From CAYRMV01 sp964425255 (GTDB lineage Bacteria > Bacteroidota > Bacteroidia > Flavobacteriales_D > Crocinitomicaceae), in NCBI GenBank assembly GCA_964425255.1, contig CAYRMV010000162.1:1-6931 (forward strand): a stretch of 6,931 nucleotides of DNA, in the 5' to 3' direction. This document shows positions 5,106-6,931 of the stretch, one piece after another (position 1 is the stretch's first letter; each line of letters opens with the position of its first letter). Under the pieces are notes generated by a model, which was not told where the DNA came from, ran no database searches, and worked only from the letters and a program-made list of their open reading frames with translations. The translations under genes were made by a program, and so were the position numbers.

Positions 5106-6931
5106 CTACAAATTAAAAGAAAGAGCACCTTTGGTTAACGCATATTTCCGATTTGTTCCTTCCAACCATGGAGCATAAATAATTGTTTTTGAGTTTGTTT
5201 GGTAGTTTTCACCTGTTGCTAAGAAGTAGTTTTTTTGTCCATTAGAAATTTCATATCCATTTTTTACATGAATAATATTCCATTGTGATTTACCGATTGC
5301 TATGTTTGTTGTTTTTTTCTGTGATATTTCGACGTATTTCAGTTTACCAGGGTACATTTTTTGAAAAGATTCAACATTAAATTTTACTCCTTTCGTTTCT
5401 TTGTTTCTATTGGCATACAAGCAGATTAACCAACCATTTTCTTGAATAATGACACAAGGATTTTTAGCGTTTAAAAAGGCAATTTGATTTCTTTCCATTT
5501 TGTCCATTCGTTGAATAACAATCCAATTGACTAATCCAAAACAGATAACTAAAGTGGCGATTAATCCTTTCCAATGCTGTTTTTGCAAAATGAAGTAAAA
5601 CGATAGTATTAATGTAAAAAGAAGAATTACTTCCCATTTTTGAAGAACAAAACCAGAGGAAACTGCGCCAGGTATGGCATCAATGGTTTGAATAATCCAA
5701 AGCATGGCAGCGAAAGAAAAAGTTAAAATGATTCCGATGTATTTAGCGGCAAAATTCCACCAGGAGAAAGTAAATAATGCTAAACCAATTGCAAGAACAA
5801 GAAAAGAGAAAACCATCAAACCTAGATTGGTAAGTACAAAATAATTGGGAAATTGATGAAAATAATAAAGTGTAAAAGGAACGGTCATAATTTGTGCTGC
5901 GATTCCGACCATTGTACCTTCATACGCTTGCCGAATCCATTTATTTTTGAAGTAAATCCATTGACTTAAAGGTTTGTAAAATAAAAATATGCCGATCATT
6001 GCGAGGTAGGAAAGTTGAAATCCGATGTCAAATAGGAAGTTAGGGTTCCAAATTAAAATGAGGAGGGCTGAGGCAGCAAGAGAGTTAAAAGGATAATAAT
6101 TTCTTTGGAGAAGTGTACTTGCAGAAAGGAACGTAAACATCCATGCCGAGCGAACAACAGAAGCGGAAAATCCTGTCATAAATGCATATATCCAAACGAT
6201 TACTAAACCAAGGATTAGCGCGTTTTTTTTCGAAATATATCTTGGGAATTGACCTAGAATCCATTGTAGAATTTGAACCAAGATAGCCACATGCAAGCCA
6301 GAAACAGCAAGAACATGCATTGCACCCGTATTTCCGAATTGACGTGTAATTTCACTATCTAATCCAGATCGATCACCTAAAATGAGCGCTTTGGCAATAC
6401 CTTGTTCTTTACCTTGAACATATTTGTCAATGATTTTCCCAAAAAAAATTCTCCAATTATCAAAAATATCTGACCATTTGCCTGATGTGTTTCCAATATT
6501 GAAATAAGTACCTTGTGAAAGAAATGCTGTTTGTGCTATACCTTTATTTTTCCAAAATGAAACTGCATCAAATTCACCTGGGTTTTTTTTATTCGCAATA
6601 CGTACTAGTTTAGCATTCGTGTAGATCAAGTTTCTAGGTTTAATTTTCTCAGATTGATCTTCAATAAAACACAAGATTTTCCCTTGTACAGATACCGTGT
6701 CTTTATGTCGAATAAGTTGATGAACAGTTAATTCACATTTTCTAAATTTCCCTTTCAAAGGAGAAATAGCTTCAATTTCACCAACTAATCGATCACCATC
6801 AAGGTATTTGTTAGCAATATGAAAAGGTTGATTTTCGATTTTATAAATTGAATGAAAATAATACCCTGTTGCGATAAAAAGTATGGATATTGTCACAAAG
6901 TATTCACCTGGAAACAGTTGAGTTAATCTTT
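5106..6931 (-). CDS. comEC: ComEC/Rec2-family competence protein, DNA-uptake channel (5' end beyond window)
   Basis: This is an inner-membrane protein predicted to pass single-stranded DNA into the cytoplasm during natural transformation. Residues are counted from the GTG codon at 6896. A membrane segment lies at about 1-17. An N-terminal soluble region of DUF4131 type follows (about 30-130), including NPGEFD at 105-110 and KGI near 118. The Competence domain (about 165-460) carries LGDRSGLD at 173-180, HVLAVSGLHVAIL at 194-206, FSASVVRSAW at 243-252 and about ten hydrophobic helices. The C-terminal region (about 470-596) is soluble and lacks the HxHxDH metal site of the lactamase-like domain in Bacillus ComEC. 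Such shortened forms are common in Bacteroidota, as far as I recall. The frame stays open from the GTG to the window edge, reading RLTQLFPGEYF, which continues the first membrane segment. The true start is therefore probably beyond 6931. The gene runs toward the CRY-DASH gene 84 bases away. Confidence 0.93.
   Translation of the reverse strand, partial: RLTQLFPGEYFVTISILFIATGYYFHSIYKIENQPFHIANKYLDGDRLVGEIEAISPLKGKFRKCELTVHQLIRHKDTVSVQGKILCFIEDQSEKIKPRNLIYTNAKLVRIANKKNPGEFDAVSFWKNKGIAQTAFLSQGTYFNIGNTSGKWSDIFDNWRIFFGKIIDKYVQGKEQGIAKALILGDRSGLDSEITRQFGNTGAMHVLAVSGLHVAILVQILQWILGQFPRYISKKNALILGLVIVWIYAFMTGFSASVVRSAWMFTFLSASTLLQRNYYPFNSLAASALLILIWNPNFLFDIGFQLSYLAMIGIFLFYKPLSQWIYFKNKWIRQAYEGTMVGIAAQIMTVPFTLYYFHQFPNYFVLTNLGLMVFSFLVLAIGLALFTFSWWNFAAKYIGIILTFSFAAMLWIIQTIDAIPGAVSSGFVLQKWEVILLFTLILSFYFILQKQHWKGLIATLVICFGLVNWIVIQRMDKMERNQIAFLNAKNPCVIIQENGWLICLYANRNKETKGVKFNVESFQKMYPGKLKYVEISQKKTTNIAIGKSQWNIIHVKNGYEISNGQKNYFLATGENYQTNSKTIIYAPWLEGTNRKYALTKGALSFNL

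Noticed and set aside
1..6931. tRNA, rRNA, insertion sequence ends, CRISPR arrays, phage or toxin-antitoxin genes
   Set aside because: I looked for terminal inverted repeats, regularly spaced repeats, tRNA-like folds and small gene pairs and saw none that could be supported. The window reads as a conserved chromosomal region.

Overview
The window looks like an ordinary stretch of chromosome from a low-GC member of the Bacteroidota, probably a Flavobacteriia-like lineage. The reasons are the A+T-rich sequence, A-rich leaders with no Shine-Dalgarno motif before the start codons, and the styles of the proteins: a BioA with WHPFTQM, a CRY-DASH photolyase of about 430 residues, and a ComEC with no C-terminal metallo-beta-lactamase domain. 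The assignment is inference from protein style and was not checked against any database.

Layout: (1) 33-1316, plus strand: bioA, the diaminopelargonate aminotransferase of biotin synthesis. (2) 1317-1690: a 374-base A+T-rich gap with a small hairpin, a perfect 7-3-7 inverted repeat just upstream of the next gene, AATGTG repeats, and a coding-like two-frame stretch on the minus strand that may be gene debris. (3) 1691-3568, plus strand: a propionyl-CoA synthetase (prpE-like) of the AMP-forming acyl-CoA ligase family. (4) 3569-3722: a short spacer between convergent genes, with weak hairpins only. (5) 3723-5021, minus strand: a DASH-family cryptochrome/photolyase. (6) 5106-6931, minus strand: a ComEC/Rec2-type DNA-uptake channel whose 5' end lies beyond the right edge.

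Two functional pairings can be proposed. PrpE makes propionyl-CoA, whose usual onward route through propionyl-CoA carboxylase needs biotin, the product of the BioA pathway; the two genes are well separated and the link is only thematic. ComEC delivers single-stranded DNA into the cytoplasm, and CRY-DASH enzymes repair cyclobutane dimers preferentially in single-stranded DNA. These two genes are codirectional with an 84-base gap, so co-transcription is possible. This is the most interesting hypothesis in the window.

I see no tRNA, rRNA, insertion sequence, CRISPR array, toxin-antitoxin pair, phage gene or other clearly new system. The four large genes are intact apart from the ComEC end cut by the window edge.
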